Source: Corynebacterium amycolatum
Lineage (GTDB): Bacteria > Actinomycetota > Actinomycetes > Mycobacteriales > Mycobacteriaceae
Length of the DNA: 64,000 nucleotides
NCBI RefSeq assembly: GCF_016889425.1
Contig: NZ_CP069513.1
Location: 1,550,001-1,614,000, forward strand
Reading direction: 5' to 3'
The translations under genes and the position numbers were made by a program. The notes under the pieces were generated by a model, which was given only the letters and a program-made list of their open reading frames with translations, made no database searches and was not told the DNA's origin. Shown here piece after piece: positions 40,207 to 48,231 of the stretch (its first letter is position 1; every line of letters starts with the position of its first letter).

Positions 40207-41820
40207 ATGTCGCAAAGTTCAGCAAACCAGCCGACTTCGGCGGATGCCGTCGCGCCGGGCGTCGATGCCTCGATGGCGGAGCGCCTGGATTATTTGGATG
40301 CTCAGCGTCGCCGTGTTGAGGCCGGTGGCGGTGAAGCTCGGCAGGCCAAGCAGCACGAACGTGGGAAGATGACGGCCCGCGAGCGTATCGACAACTTCGT
40401 CGACGAGGGCACTTTCCGTGAAACCGGCATGTTCATGACTCACCGCACCACCGACTTCGGCATGGATACCGCCGATGCGCCTGCCGACGGTGTGGTCACC
40501 GGCACTGCCGCGGTTCTCGGCCGGGCAGTGCACGTGGCCTCCCAGGACTTCACAGTCATGGGCGGCTCCGCTGGTGAAACGCAGTCCCGCAAGGTTGCAG
40601 CCACTATGCGTGCCGCTGCCGACAACGGCACTCCGTTCGTGTTTATCAACGACTCCGGTGGTGCTCGCATTCAAGAGGGGATCGACTCTCTGTCGGGCTA
40701 TGGCCAGGTCTTTTACAACAATGTCTGGCTGTCCGGTCTGGTGCCGCAGATTTCCATCATTGCAGGTCCATGTGCTGGTGGCGCTGCCTACTCGCCAGCG
40801 CTGACCGACTTCATCATTCAGACTCGCAAGGCACAGATGTTCATCACCGGTCCGGGCGTTATTAAGTCTGTGACCGGCGAGGAAGTCACCTCCGAGCAGC
40901 TCGGTGGCGCTGATGCGCACATGGCTAAGGCCGGTAATATCGACTTCGTTGCCGACGATGACGAGCAGGCCATCCTGATTGCGCAGAAGCTCTTAAGCTT
41001 CCTGCCACAGAACAACACCGAAGAGCCGCCGGTTGTTGATCCGGTATTCGATGCCGAGCCGGATCCAGAGCTCCGCGACATCGTCCCCGTGGACGGCAAA
41101 AAGGGCTACGACGTCCGCGAGGTCATCATCCGTATCGCCGACAATGGCGACTTCCTCGAGTGCCAGGCGGGTTTTGCCACCAACCTGGTTGTCGGCTTTG
41201 GTCGAGTTCTGGGCCGTACCGTGGGCTTTGTCGCAAACCAGCCGAATGTGATGTCCGGTGTGCTGGACATCAATTCCTCGGACAAGGGCGCAAAGTTCAT
41301 CCGCTTCTGCAACGCCTTTAATATCCCGCTGGTCACCCTGGTTGACGTTCCTGGCTTTATGCCGGGCGTCACCCAGGAACACGGCGGCATCATCCGCCAC
41401 GGCGCAAAGATGCTCTACGCATACTCCGCAGCGTCTGTGCCCAAGGTGACCGTCGTCATGCGTAAGGCCTACGGCGGTGCGTACCTGGCGATGTGCTCGA
41501 AGGACCTCGGCGCGGACTACGTATTCGCATGGCCGACCGCAGAAATTGCGGTGATGGGCGCAGAAGGCGCGGTCAACGTGGTCTTCCGAAAGGAAATTGC
41601 GGCCGCGGGCGACGAGGAAGAGCAGGCACGCGTGCGCGACGAGCGTATCGCCGATTACAAGACACGCTTCTCGACGCCGTATGTCGCTGCCTCGCGAGGA
41701 CTGGTCGACGACGTGATTGACCCGGCGGAAACTCGCCTGCGTGTGGCTGACGCACTGTCGGTTCTGCGTAACAAGCGTGAGGTTCGCCCGGCCAAGAAGC
41801 ACGGATTGGGGCCACAGTAA
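40207..41820 (+). CDS. mmdA: Methylmalonyl-CoA carboxyltransferase 12S subunit (carboxyltransferase)
   Basis: Central hexameric subunit that takes CO2 from methylmalonyl-CoA onto biotin. The acyl-CoA carboxyltransferase N and C domains are complete: SQDFTVMGGSAGETQSRKV, FINDSGGARIQEG, AGPCAGGAAYSPALTDF, LVDVPGFMPGVTQEHGGII and RKAYGGAYLAMCSKDLGAD. Homologues also serve as propionyl-CoA carboxylase beta; the 5S and 1.3S neighbours favour transcarboxylase. ATG 40207 follows GGGAGAAGAG. The stop overlaps the next start (TAATG), so the genes are coupled. Length 537 aa. Confidence 0.93.
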   Translation: MSQSSANQPTSADAVAPGVDASMAERLDYLDAQRRRVEAGGGEARQAKQHERGKMTARERIDNFVDEGTFRETGMFMTHRTTDFGMDTADAPADGVVTGTAAVLGRAVHVASQDFTVMGGSAGETQSRKVAATMRAAADNGTPFVFINDSGGARIQEGIDSLSGYGQVFYNNVWLSGLVPQISIIAGPCAGGAAYSPALTDFIIQTRKAQMFITGPGVIKSVTGEEVTSEQLGGADAHMAKAGNIDFVADDDEQAILIAQKLLSFLPQNNTEEPPVVDPVFDAEPDPELRDIVPVDGKKGYDVREVIIRIADNGDFLECQAGFATNLVVGFGRVLGRTVGFVANQPNVMSGVLDINSSDKGAKFIRFCNAFNIPLVTLVDVPGFMPGVTQEHGGIIRHGAKMLYAYSAASVPKVTVVMRKAYGGAYLAMCSKDLGADYVFAWPTAEIAVMGAEGAVNVVFRKEIAAAGDEEEQARVRDERIADYKTRFSTPYVAASRGLVDDVIDPAETRLRVADALSVLRNKREVRPAKKHGLGPQ

Positions 41821-42125
41821 TGTCGGACAGCATCGGTGAGATTAAGGAGCTGCGAGCGCTCGTCGCTGAACTGACCGACCGGTTGGATGCGACCTCGACA
41901 AGCTTGCAGAAGGCCACGGCACGCCTGAATCAGGCAGAAAGCGAGTTGGCTGAACTGCGCAAACGCGTGGACGCAGATATCCCCGAGGACACTGTCATCG
42001 CCATTTCGGCAGCGGTGTCTGCGTACCTAGGCAATCGCGGCAAGGTGAAGGCAATTCGTTACAACCGCCACAAGACGTGGGCTGCGCAGGGCCGCCAGAT
42101 CCAGCAGCAGCGCAACCTGCGTTAG
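41820..42125 (+). CDS. Small transcarboxylase-associated subunit
   Basis: 101 aa. Residues 1-50 form a coiled coil (LRALVAELTDRLDATSTSLQ, LNQAESELAELRKRV). Residues 55-101 read VIAISAAVSAYLGNRGKVKA and end in WAAQGRQIQQQ, like the soluble tail of oxaloacetate/methylmalonyl-CoA decarboxylase gamma-type subunits. It has no membrane helix. It probably helps assemble or tether the carrier and transferase subunits; that is inference. It overlaps the 12S stop by 1 nt and precedes the biotin carrier by 71 nt. Confidence 0.75.
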   Translation: MSDSIGEIKELRALVAELTDRLDATSTSLQKATARLNQAESELAELRKRVDADIPEDTVIAISAAVSAYLGNRGKVKAIRYNRHKTWAAQGRQIQQQRNLR

Positions 42126-42196
42126 TTGGAAATTTTCGATAACCGACTTATTTGAGCCTGATTCATTGACTTTTGCTACGTGAGGATTGTTGAGCC

Positions 42197-42556
42197 ATGA
42201 AATTGAAAGTGACTGTCGGCGGCATTGCCTACGATGTCGACGTTGAAGTAGTTGAGGAGCCCAAGCGTCTTTCGCCCATCGTTTTGGGTGGGTCGTCTAG
42301 CGCTTCCGTTGAGCCAGCCACCGCTAGTGTCTCGGGTGTCTCCGCCAATTCGGTGGTGGCGCCACTGGCAGGTTCGGTCAGCAAGATTTTGGTCGAGGAA
42401 GGCCAGACGATTGAGGCCGGGGAGGTGCTGCTCATTCTCGAGGCAATGAAGATGGAAACCGAGATTACGGCCCCAGCTGCAGGCACCGTCGGCTCTATTC
42501 ACGTCGAAGTCGGTGACGCAGTGCAGGGCGGCCAGGGACTCGTCTCGATTGATTAG
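42197..42556 (+). CDS. Methylmalonyl-CoA carboxyltransferase 1.3S biotin carrier
   Basis: Biotin carrier that shuttles CO2 between the 12S and 5S sites. It begins [18 protein letters not shown], nearly the same as the Propionibacterium 1.3S protein. An Ala/Ser/Pro-rich linker follows, then a biotinyl domain with [15 protein letters not shown] and [10 protein letters not shown] (biotinylated Lys near residue 85), ending [11 protein letters not shown]. Length 119 aa versus about 123. It is the last gene of the operon. Biotinylation requires BirA, not in this window. Confidence 0.95.
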   Translation: MKLKVTVGGIAYDVDVEVVEEPKRLSPIVLGGSSSASVEPATASVSGVSANSVVAPLAGSVSKILVEEGQTIEAGEVLLILEAMKMETEITAPAAGTVGSIHVEVGDAVQGGQGLVSID

Positions 42557-42620
42557 TCGCATTAGCCGGGGTGTAAAGATTTTGGGGTGAAATCTTTCTA
42601 GCCCCGGTTGCTGGAAATAC

Positions 42621-42645
42621 TTAAGGTTGCCTTAATATTTTCCTT
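42621..42645 (+). promoter_or_regulatory. Operator-like dyad overlapping leaderless -10
   Basis: TTAAGG-TTG-CCTTAA (42621-42635) is a perfect dyad that overlaps the -10 hexamer TAATAT (42633-42638), which is 7 nt before the ATG of the antiporter gene. A protein bound here would block transcription. It shares about half its positions with the DtxR iron box; no regulator is assigned. Confidence 0.55.
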
Positions 42646-44010
42646 ATGAATGCCGTTCTTCTCGCCGTTTTGGTGATGCTAATCCTGGCGGTCTGCCGGG
42701 TACACGTTGTGCTAGCGCTGTTTATTGGCGCCTTGGTCGGTGGTCTTTCCGCCGGTATGGGGCTCGATGCCACAATGGTTGCCTTCCAGGAAGGCCTCTC
42801 TGGTGGTGCGAAGATTGCCCTGAGTTACGCCATGCTGGGTGCCTTTGCCATGGCAGTGGCATCCTCTGGGCTGCCCAAATTGCTGGCCGATTGGCTGATT
42901 GCCAAGATTGGCGCCGAGGATGAAGGCGCTAAATCTAAGGCAGAAGCATGGACCAAGTGGGGTATGGTGGCCGGTATTTTGGCCATGGCGATTATGTCGC
43001 AGAACCTCATCCCAGTTCACATCGCGTTTATCCCGCTGATCATTCCGCCGCTATTGCCGGTATTTAACCGTCTCAACATCGACCGCCGAATGATAACCAG
43101 TGTGATGACCTTCGGTTTGATCACCACGTACATGTGGGTTCCGGTCGGATTCGGTTCTATCTTCTTGAACGACATTCTGCTGGGCAACATCGAAAACGCC
43201 GGCCTTGATGTTTCCAATATCAACATCATGATGACGATGGGCATCCCGGCTCTCGGTATGCTGACTGGTCTGGCCATTGCGGTGTTCTTCTCCTACCGCA
43301 AGCCACGGCATTACGAAGACCTGCCGATTGCCGAGTCCTCGCATATGGAATCGCAGTCTGATGAACCTGTGTCGAAGTACCGAGTCATCGTTGCTCTCGT
43401 CGCCATTGTGGTGACCTTCGTCGTCCAGATTGTGATGAACTCCATGGACACCGATGCCGATCCACTGCTGATTGGTGCCCTCACTGGTTTGGCAATCTTC
43501 ATGCTTACCGGTGCGGTGCGCTGGCGTGAGGCGGACGACGTATTCACTGCCGGTATGAAGATGATGGCCCTGATTGGTTTCATCATGATTTCCGCACAGG
43601 GCTTCGCCTCGGTGATGTCGGAGTCCGGCCAGGTCGAGCCGCTGGTGACCGCCACTGCAGACCTGTTTGCGGGCAACAAGCCTGCCGCTGCATTCGCCAT
43701 GCTGGTCGTCGGTCTGGTGGTCACGATGGGTATTGGTTCATCCTTCTCGACGCTGCCGATTATCTCCATCATCTACGTGCCGTTGTGTTTGTCGCTGGGC
43801 TTCTCGCCGATGGCTACCGTCGCCATCATTGGTACTGCAGGTGCTCTGGGTGACGCTGGTTCGCCGGCATCGGACTCGACGCTCGGCCCGACGATGGGTC
43901 TCAATGCCGATGGGCAGCACGACCACATTCGCGATTCGGTTATCCCGACCTTCCTGCACTTCAACCTGCCGCTGTTGGCAGCTGGTTGGGTAGCAGCTCT
44001 GGTGCTTTAA
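42646..44010 (+). CDS. Na+/H+ antiporter-family transporter (NhaC/YuiF-like)
   Basis: 454-aa polytopic membrane protein with about 11-12 hydrophobic segments. It matches the Na_H_antiport family, including NLIPVHIAFIPLIIPPLLPVF, TYMWVPVGFGSIFLNDIL and the C-terminal GDAGSPASDSTLGPTMGLNADGQ pattern (IGTAGALGDAGSPASDST). The B. subtilis relative YuiF has been reported as a histidine transporter, so an amino acid or organic acid substrate is as likely as Na+. It has its own promoter and operator and lies next to the transcarboxylase operon. Confidence 0.83.
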   Translation: MNAVLLAVLVMLILAVCRVHVVLALFIGALVGGLSAGMGLDATMVAFQEGLSGGAKIALSYAMLGAFAMAVASSGLPKLLADWLIAKIGAEDEGAKSKAEAWTKWGMVAGILAMAIMSQNLIPVHIAFIPLIIPPLLPVFNRLNIDRRMITSVMTFGLITTYMWVPVGFGSIFLNDILLGNIENAGLDVSNINIMMTMGIPALGMLTGLAIAVFFSYRKPRHYEDLPIAESSHMESQSDEPVSKYRVIVALVAIVVTFVVQIVMNSMDTDADPLLIGALTGLAIFMLTGAVRWREADDVFTAGMKMMALIGFIMISAQGFASVMSESGQVEPLVTATADLFAGNKPAAAFAMLVVGLVVTMGIGSSFSTLPIISIIYVPLCLSLGFSPMATVAIIGTAGALGDAGSPASDSTLGPTMGLNADGQHDHIRDSVIPTFLHFNLPLLAAGWVAALVL

Positions 44011-44050
44011 TGCCAGGGTTTGGCTATGACCGCGAATGCTTCAGTGGGGC

Positions 44051-44719
44051 TTACTGACCTGCGGTTCCCTTAATCCCGGCAACCCCCGCAATTCCGGCGA
44101 TAAAGAGCTCGGTTCCCAGTGCAATGCGCTGGCGACCGAGCTCTTTTGCCTGTTCAGCGGCATCTTCAGAGGAAGCCTCGGCCGCAGCGCCCGTACTAGC
44201 GTTGTTCTCGCCATTAGTGTCACCCTTGTCAGATACAGACTTGGCGCCGTTCAGATTAAGCGCGATGGCTGTCTGCTGGTCGACTGTCGCGCCGAGAATG
44301 AAATACACGAGGACGGACGCGGTATCAGTCGCTGATGGGGTGCTGATGGAGGTTTCGGGTGCGTTCTCCAGGACGTCGGCAAGCAATTGCTCGGGGCGAA
44401 TCGTGGCGGTGCCCGTAGCCAGCGCGGCCGAGACGACCTCGGCGCCATCCCGATGAGCGGTGAGGCAGGAGTAGAGCAGCTCGGCGATGACTTCGGTGTC
44501 GGCGCGCCAATCGCCTGTGGCGGAAAACTCTGTGCAGGGAGTCAAGATGCGGTCAGCGACGGCGCCGAGCAGTGCCTGCTTGGAAGGGTAGTGCCAGTAC
44601 ATTGCGCCAGCGGCGGTACCCAAGTGGCGAGTCAGACGGCGGATTGTGAGATCGCCGAGTCCGTACTCGTTGAGAATGGTAAGAGCTGCGTCGACAATGA
44701 TGTCCTTGGTCAATTGCAC
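44051..44719 (-). CDS. TetR-family regulator, candidate BioQ
   Basis: The N-terminal helix-turn-helix is of TetR type: DIIVDAALTILNEYGLGD, LTIRRLTRHLGTAAGAMYWHY and PSKQALLGAVADRIL. The C-terminal part is Ala-rich and diverged, as usual for ligand domains. GTG 44719 is preferred over ATG 44749 because TACGGT (44727-44732) lies 7 nt upstream. It is divergent from bioB, and the shared region holds TGAAC-N3-GTTCG and CAAAC-N3-GTTCA, close to the BioQ consensus TGAAC-N3-GTTAC. That makes it a candidate for the biotin repressor BioQ; C. glutamicum has bioQ beside glgX instead, as I recall. Confidence 0.78.
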   Translation of the reverse strand: MQLTKDIIVDAALTILNEYGLGDLTIRRLTRHLGTAAGAMYWHYPSKQALLGAVADRILTPCTEFSATGDWRADTEVIAELLYSCLTAHRDGAEVVSAALATGTATIRPEQLLADVLENAPETSISTPSATDTASVLVYFILGATVDQQTAIALNLNGAKSVSDKGDTNGENNASTGAAAEASSEDAAEQAKELGRQRIALGTELFIAGIAGVAGIKGTAGQ

Positions 44720-44805
44720 ACTGCCTACCGTAGACGAAAGAAGAATCATCTGGAAGATGTCTCAAGACTGAAATGCGGAGCGTAAAACCGCGACACGACG
44801 GGAAT

Positions 44806-44876
44806 TGAACCCTGTTCGACATTCTGTAGATGCGGTATTAAGTTTGATAACTGAACAACTTCTCAAACAGTGTTCA
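44806..44876. promoter_or_regulatory. Two BioQ-like operator sites upstream of bioB
   Basis: Site 1 (44806-44818) is TGAAC-CCT-GTTCG, containing the perfect palindrome GAAC-N3-GTTC. Site 2 (44864-44876) is CAAAC-AGT-GTTCA, the reverse form of the same consensus with 8 of 10 half-site bases. Both lie between the divergent TetR gene and bioB. The BioQ consensus TGAAC-N3-GTTAC is from C. glutamicum work. Binding is inferred. Confidence 0.6.
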
Positions 44877-44910
44877 AGTTTTATCCCCAGCCTCAAGGAG
44901 TGTCGCCCCC

Positions 44911-45918
44911 ATGACTCAACAGCAGCAGGACATTTTGGAACTCGCCCGCGAAAAGGTGCTCGCCCGCGGAGAGGGGCTGAACTACGAGGAGACCCTGGCG
45001 GTTCTCAACCTCGACGACGACAGCATCGAGAATCTGCTGGCGCTGGCTCATGAGGTGCGCTTGAAGTGGTGCGGCGAAGAGGTCGAGGTTGAAGGCATTA
45101 TCTCGTTGAAGACTGGCGGCTGCCCAGAGGATTGCCACTTCTGTTCGCAGTCGGGTCTGTTCGAGTCTCCGGTACGTTCGGCATGGCTGGATATCCCGGC
45201 TCTGGTGGACGCCGCCAAGCAGACTGCAAAGTCTGGTGCGACTGAGTTCTGCATCGTTGCTGCAGTAAAGGGGCCGGATGAGCGACTGCTCAGCCAGATG
45301 GAACAGGCCGTCGCCGCCATTCAGGCAGAGGTTGACATTAATGTGGCCGCATCGATGGGCATTCTGACGCAGGAACAGGTGGATCGCCTGGCCAAGGCTG
45401 GTATTCACCGCTACAACCACAACCTTGAGACCGCCAAGAGCTACTTCCCGCAGGTCGTGACCACCCACACTTGGGAAGAGCGCCATGACACCCTGCGTAT
45501 GGTCGGCGAAGCTGGCATGGAAGTCTGCTGTGGCGGCATCCTGGGTATGGGCGAGACCCTTGAGCAGCGCGCTGAGTTTGCTCAGGACCTGGCGGCGCTC
45601 AACCCGACCGAGGTGCCGATGAACTTCCTCGACCCGCGCCCGGGCACTCCGTTCGCCGGTCGCGAGCCGATGCCAGCCAAGGATGCACTGCGTGCCATCG
45701 GTGCCTTCCGTTTGGCATTGCCGAAGACTATCTTGCGTTTTGCTGGTGGTCGTGAGCTCACCCTGGGAGACCTGGGTGCAGAAAAGGGGCTGCTCGGCGG
45801 TATCAACGCTGTCATTGTCGGTAATTACCTGACCACGCTGGGCCGTCCGGCGGAGCAGGACCTGGACATGCTTGGCAAGGTACGACTTCCAATTAAGGCC
45901 CTCAATGCAACTGTCTAA
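44911..45918 (+). CDS. bioB: Biotin synthase
   Basis: Radical SAM enzyme that inserts sulfur into dethiobiotin. The [4Fe-4S] motif Cx3CxxC is in [56 protein letters not shown] and [11 protein letters not shown] follow, the last carrying the Arg ligand of the [2Fe-2S] cluster. Length 335 aa. AAGGAG at 44895-44900 precedes the ATG by 10 nt. The 3' end overlaps the start of bsaP by 14 nt. The product is needed for the 1.3S biotin carrier upstream. Confidence 0.96.
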   Translation: MTQQQQDILELAREKVLARGEGLNYEETLAVLNLDDDSIENLLALAHEVRLKWCGEEVEVEGIISLKTGGCPEDCHFCSQSGLFESPVRSAWLDIPALVDAAKQTAKSGATEFCIVAAVKGPDERLLSQMEQAVAAIQAEVDINVAASMGILTQEQVDRLAKAGIHRYNHNLETAKSYFPQVVTTHTWEERHDTLRMVGEAGMEVCCGGILGMGETLEQRAEFAQDLAALNPTEVPMNFLDPRPGTPFAGREPMPAKDALRAIGAFRLALPKTILRFAGGRELTLGDLGAEKGLLGGINAVIVGNYLTTLGRPAEQDLDMLGKVRLPIKALNATV

Positions 45919-46207
45919 GCCTCGGACATCTAGCCCGCGCGCGACGTGGAGTAGGAAAGTCGACTCCACAGAGCTGCTCCAGGCCATGGTGCTGGGAGAC
46001 GAGCCCAAATTCGATCCTTTTACCGGCGCCGACCTCCAAGCTGGTGAAGTGCGCGAACGCTCTTATGGTGCAAAAGCTGGATTGGAGGCACCTCGGTTCT
46101 GCCAGCTCTGTGGACGTCGGATGGTGGTGCAGGTGCGTCCGGACGGCTGGACTGCAAAGTGCTCGCGCCACGGCGAAGTAGACTCCGTTATGTTGGAGCA
46201 GCGATAA
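45905..46207 (+). CDS. bsaP: BioB auxiliary protein BsaP
   Basis: 100-aa homologue of mycobacterial Rv1590/BsaP, reported as an iron-sulfur helper that supports biotin synthase. Conserved Cys in [15 protein letters not shown] and [14 protein letters not shown] (three Cys, one His) are the likely cluster ligands. The position directly after bioB matches the mycobacterial gene order. ATG 45905 gives [20 protein letters not shown] and lies behind AAGG (45894-45897); it overlaps the bioB end by 14 nt, suggesting translational coupling. An in-frame ATG at 45872 would add eleven residues. Confidence 0.85.
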   Translation: MQLSKPRTSSPRATWSRKVDSTELLQAMVLGDEPKFDPFTGADLQAGEVRERSYGAKAGLEAPRFCQLCGRRMVVQVRPDGWTAKCSRHGEVDSVMLEQR

Positions 46208-46282
46208 AAGGTGCTGGTTGTGCAAATGCGCCTTTCAGGCGCGCTAGTACTGGATGCGCGCCGTGAGGTAAGTTTGTCAACT

Positions 46283-46861
46283 ATGACTATGAAAAATACC
46301 CGAGTCCCACACGTTGAAAAGCAGAGCGTGGCAATGACCTCGGGTATTGTTCTCTTCTCCGTTGTAACGGGATCGGTAACGGGAGTGGCCTGGGCATTCC
46401 TGCGGCCCAAGCAGCAAGTGCAAATGCTCCCCAATAACCAACTAGCGATTATTCAGGAAACCGTTGACGCTGGTTTTATTGGGCTGCTCTGGTTTGTTGC
46501 TGTCACTGCCATCAGCGGCCTGGTGCTGGGAATTACTACCTTCCGAAACCGTGCCATCACGACCCCTGTACAGATGCTCACGGCAATTGGATGGGCAGGT
46601 TTCTCCGCGTTGATGAGTGCAGCAGTGACGTACCTCGTCGGTCAGTCGATTGCGGCATTGCTCCAGCCGAATCTGGCGGGAATGCAGCCGGGCGATAAGT
46701 TCTCGGTGATTCCGGACTTCAAAACCTATGTAGCACTGCTGGTCGCGCCACTGGTTGCTATGCTCGCACTGTGGTCCCGGGTGTTGTTCCAAACGGACTT
46801 CACGGGAGGCAACGAGAGCGCTGCGGACAATGCTACGGACGCAGATTCGGTCACTAAGTGA
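46283..46861 (+). CDS. DUF2567-like membrane protein
   Basis: About 192 aa with four hydrophobic segments (SGIVLFSVVTGSVTGVAWAF, LLWFVAVTAISGLVLGI, IGWAGFSALMSAAVTYLVG, YVALLVAPLVAMLALWS). It resembles the mycobacterial Rv1591 protein (DUF2567), which also follows Rv1590/bsaP, so order supports homology. Function unknown. The start is uncertain: ATG 46283 (MTMKNTRV) is preferred, with TAAGTT (46269-46274) 8 nt upstream; ATG 46211 would add a non-conserved 24 residues. Confidence 0.72.
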   Translation: MTMKNTRVPHVEKQSVAMTSGIVLFSVVTGSVTGVAWAFLRPKQQVQMLPNNQLAIIQETVDAGFIGLLWFVAVTAISGLVLGITTFRNRAITTPVQMLTAIGWAGFSALMSAAVTYLVGQSIAALLQPNLAGMQPGDKFSVIPDFKTYVALLVAPLVAMLALWSRVLFQTDFTGGNESAADNATDADSVTK

Positions 46862-47153
46862 GACAGTGAGGTTCTGCGCGGGGGCCGTCGTAAAGCACTA
46901 CTTCCTACTGAACAGGGGTAGTTATTGGGAAATAGGCTTATACAAGCCTTACAATTTTGGGAAATAGGTTCGTCCTCGATGCCGGTATTCGCCCCGATTT
47001 AGGGGCATTTTCGATATTGTGTGGCGAGCTTAGGTCTCTTGCACTTGCCCGTTTGAGTCCGCTGCGAATGCGTCCGGGGATCGTTGCCGGTAACGGTGAC
47101 GGCGTTTTCTCCGGTCGTAGCCACAGCCCATTGAAGTAAGGACGTAGTTTTCC
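46862..47153 (+). promoter_or_regulatory. Promoter region of nadABC with dyads and a repeated motif
   Basis: No gene is seen in these 292 nt. TTGGGAAATAGG occurs twice (46925-46936 and 46957-46968) around AGGCTT-ATAC-AAGCCT (46934-46949), a perfect dyad. Together they look like an operator. GCCCC-N6-GGGGC (46991-47006) followed by ATTTTCG is a weak hairpin. The NAD repressor NdnR/NrtR controls nad operons in this genus, but its gene is not here and the site is not proven. Confidence 0.5.
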
Positions 47154-48230
47154 GTGAATACCAGCCTTGCGGCCAATGCTTCCAGCCTGCCGCGCCTTGA
47201 ATCGGATCTGTACGAATCGGTAGTCGATAAAGATGGCCGCTACGGTGGCGTAATTGCAGATGAGCGCTGGGCTCAGGAGATTAAGCGCCTCGCCCGCGAA
47301 CGCAATGCCGTAATTCTTGCGCACAACTACCAGCTGCCGGAGATTCAGGATATTGCCGATTACACCGGCGATTCCCTCGGGCTTTCCCGCATCGCTGCGG
47401 AAACCGATGCCGATGTCATCGTTTTCTGTGGTGTCCACTTCATGGCGGAAACCGCCAAAATTCTGAGCCCTGAGAAGACTGTCCTTATTCCGGACGAGCG
47501 CGCCGGCTGCTCCCTGGCGGACTCCATCACTGCAGACGAACTGGCCGAGTGGAAGGCTGAGAATCCCGGCGCACTGGTGGTCAGCTACGTCAACACCACG
47601 GCAGACGTAAAGGCTCTGACCGACATCTGCTGTACTTCCTCCAACGCCGTCGACGTGGTCAAGTCCATCCCGGAAGACCAGGAGATCCTGTTCAACCCGG
47701 ATCAGTTCCTCGGCGCACACGTCCGCCGTGAGACCGGCCGCGACAATATCAAGGTATGGGCTGGTGAGTGCCACGTCCACGCCAACATCAACGGTGAGGA
47801 ACTCGCGCACCGCGCGGAAGAGAACGCCGATTCGCAGCTGTTCATCCACCCGGAGTGCGGTTGCGCGAACTCTGCGATTTACCTCGCGGGTGAAGGCACC
47901 ATTGAGCCGGAGCGCGTGCAGATGCTCTCCACCGGCGAGATGCTGACCGAGGCGCAGAAGCTGAAGGAGAACAAGCCCAACGGCAAGGTGCTCGTGGCCA
48001 CTGAGGTGGGCATGCTGCACCAGCTGCGCAAGGCCGCACCGGATGTCGGCTTTGAGCCGGTCAACGACCGCGCTTCCTGCTCGTACATGAAGCTCATCAC
48101 TCCGGCGGCTCTGCTGCGCTGCCTCGTTGAGGGCACCGATGAGGTCGACGTCGCTCCTGAGGTCGCCGACAAGGCGCGCGCCTCGGTCGAGCGCATGATC
48201 GCCATCGGTAATCCAGGCGGGGGCGAGTAA
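47154..48230 (+). CDS. nadA: Quinolinate synthase
   Basis: Condenses iminoaspartate with dihydroxyacetone phosphate to quinolinate, using a [4Fe-4S] cluster. Cluster-type cysteines are seen in [44 protein letters not shown] and [33 protein letters not shown] marks the substrate site. Length 358 aa. The GTG at 47154 gives [20 protein letters not shown] (47137-47142) lies upstream. First gene of nadABC. Its stop TAA (48228-48230) is 1 nt from the presumed nadB start. Confidence 0.94.
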   Translation: MNTSLAANASSLPRLESDLYESVVDKDGRYGGVIADERWAQEIKRLARERNAVILAHNYQLPEIQDIADYTGDSLGLSRIAAETDADVIVFCGVHFMAETAKILSPEKTVLIPDERAGCSLADSITADELAEWKAENPGALVVSYVNTTADVKALTDICCTSSNAVDVVKSIPEDQEILFNPDQFLGAHVRRETGRDNIKVWAGECHVHANINGEELAHRAEENADSQLFIHPECGCANSAIYLAGEGTIEPERVQMLSTGEMLTEAQKLKENKPNGKVLVATEVGMLHQLRKAAPDVGFEPVNDRASCSYMKLITPAALLRCLVEGTDEVDVAPEVADKARASVERMIAIGNPGGGE

Positions 48231-48231
48231 C

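Noticed and set aside
44795..44820. tRNA-like GGGAATTGAACCC
   Set aside because: It resembles a T-arm by chance; no acceptor or anticodon stems can be built around it, and it overlaps an operator-like palindrome.
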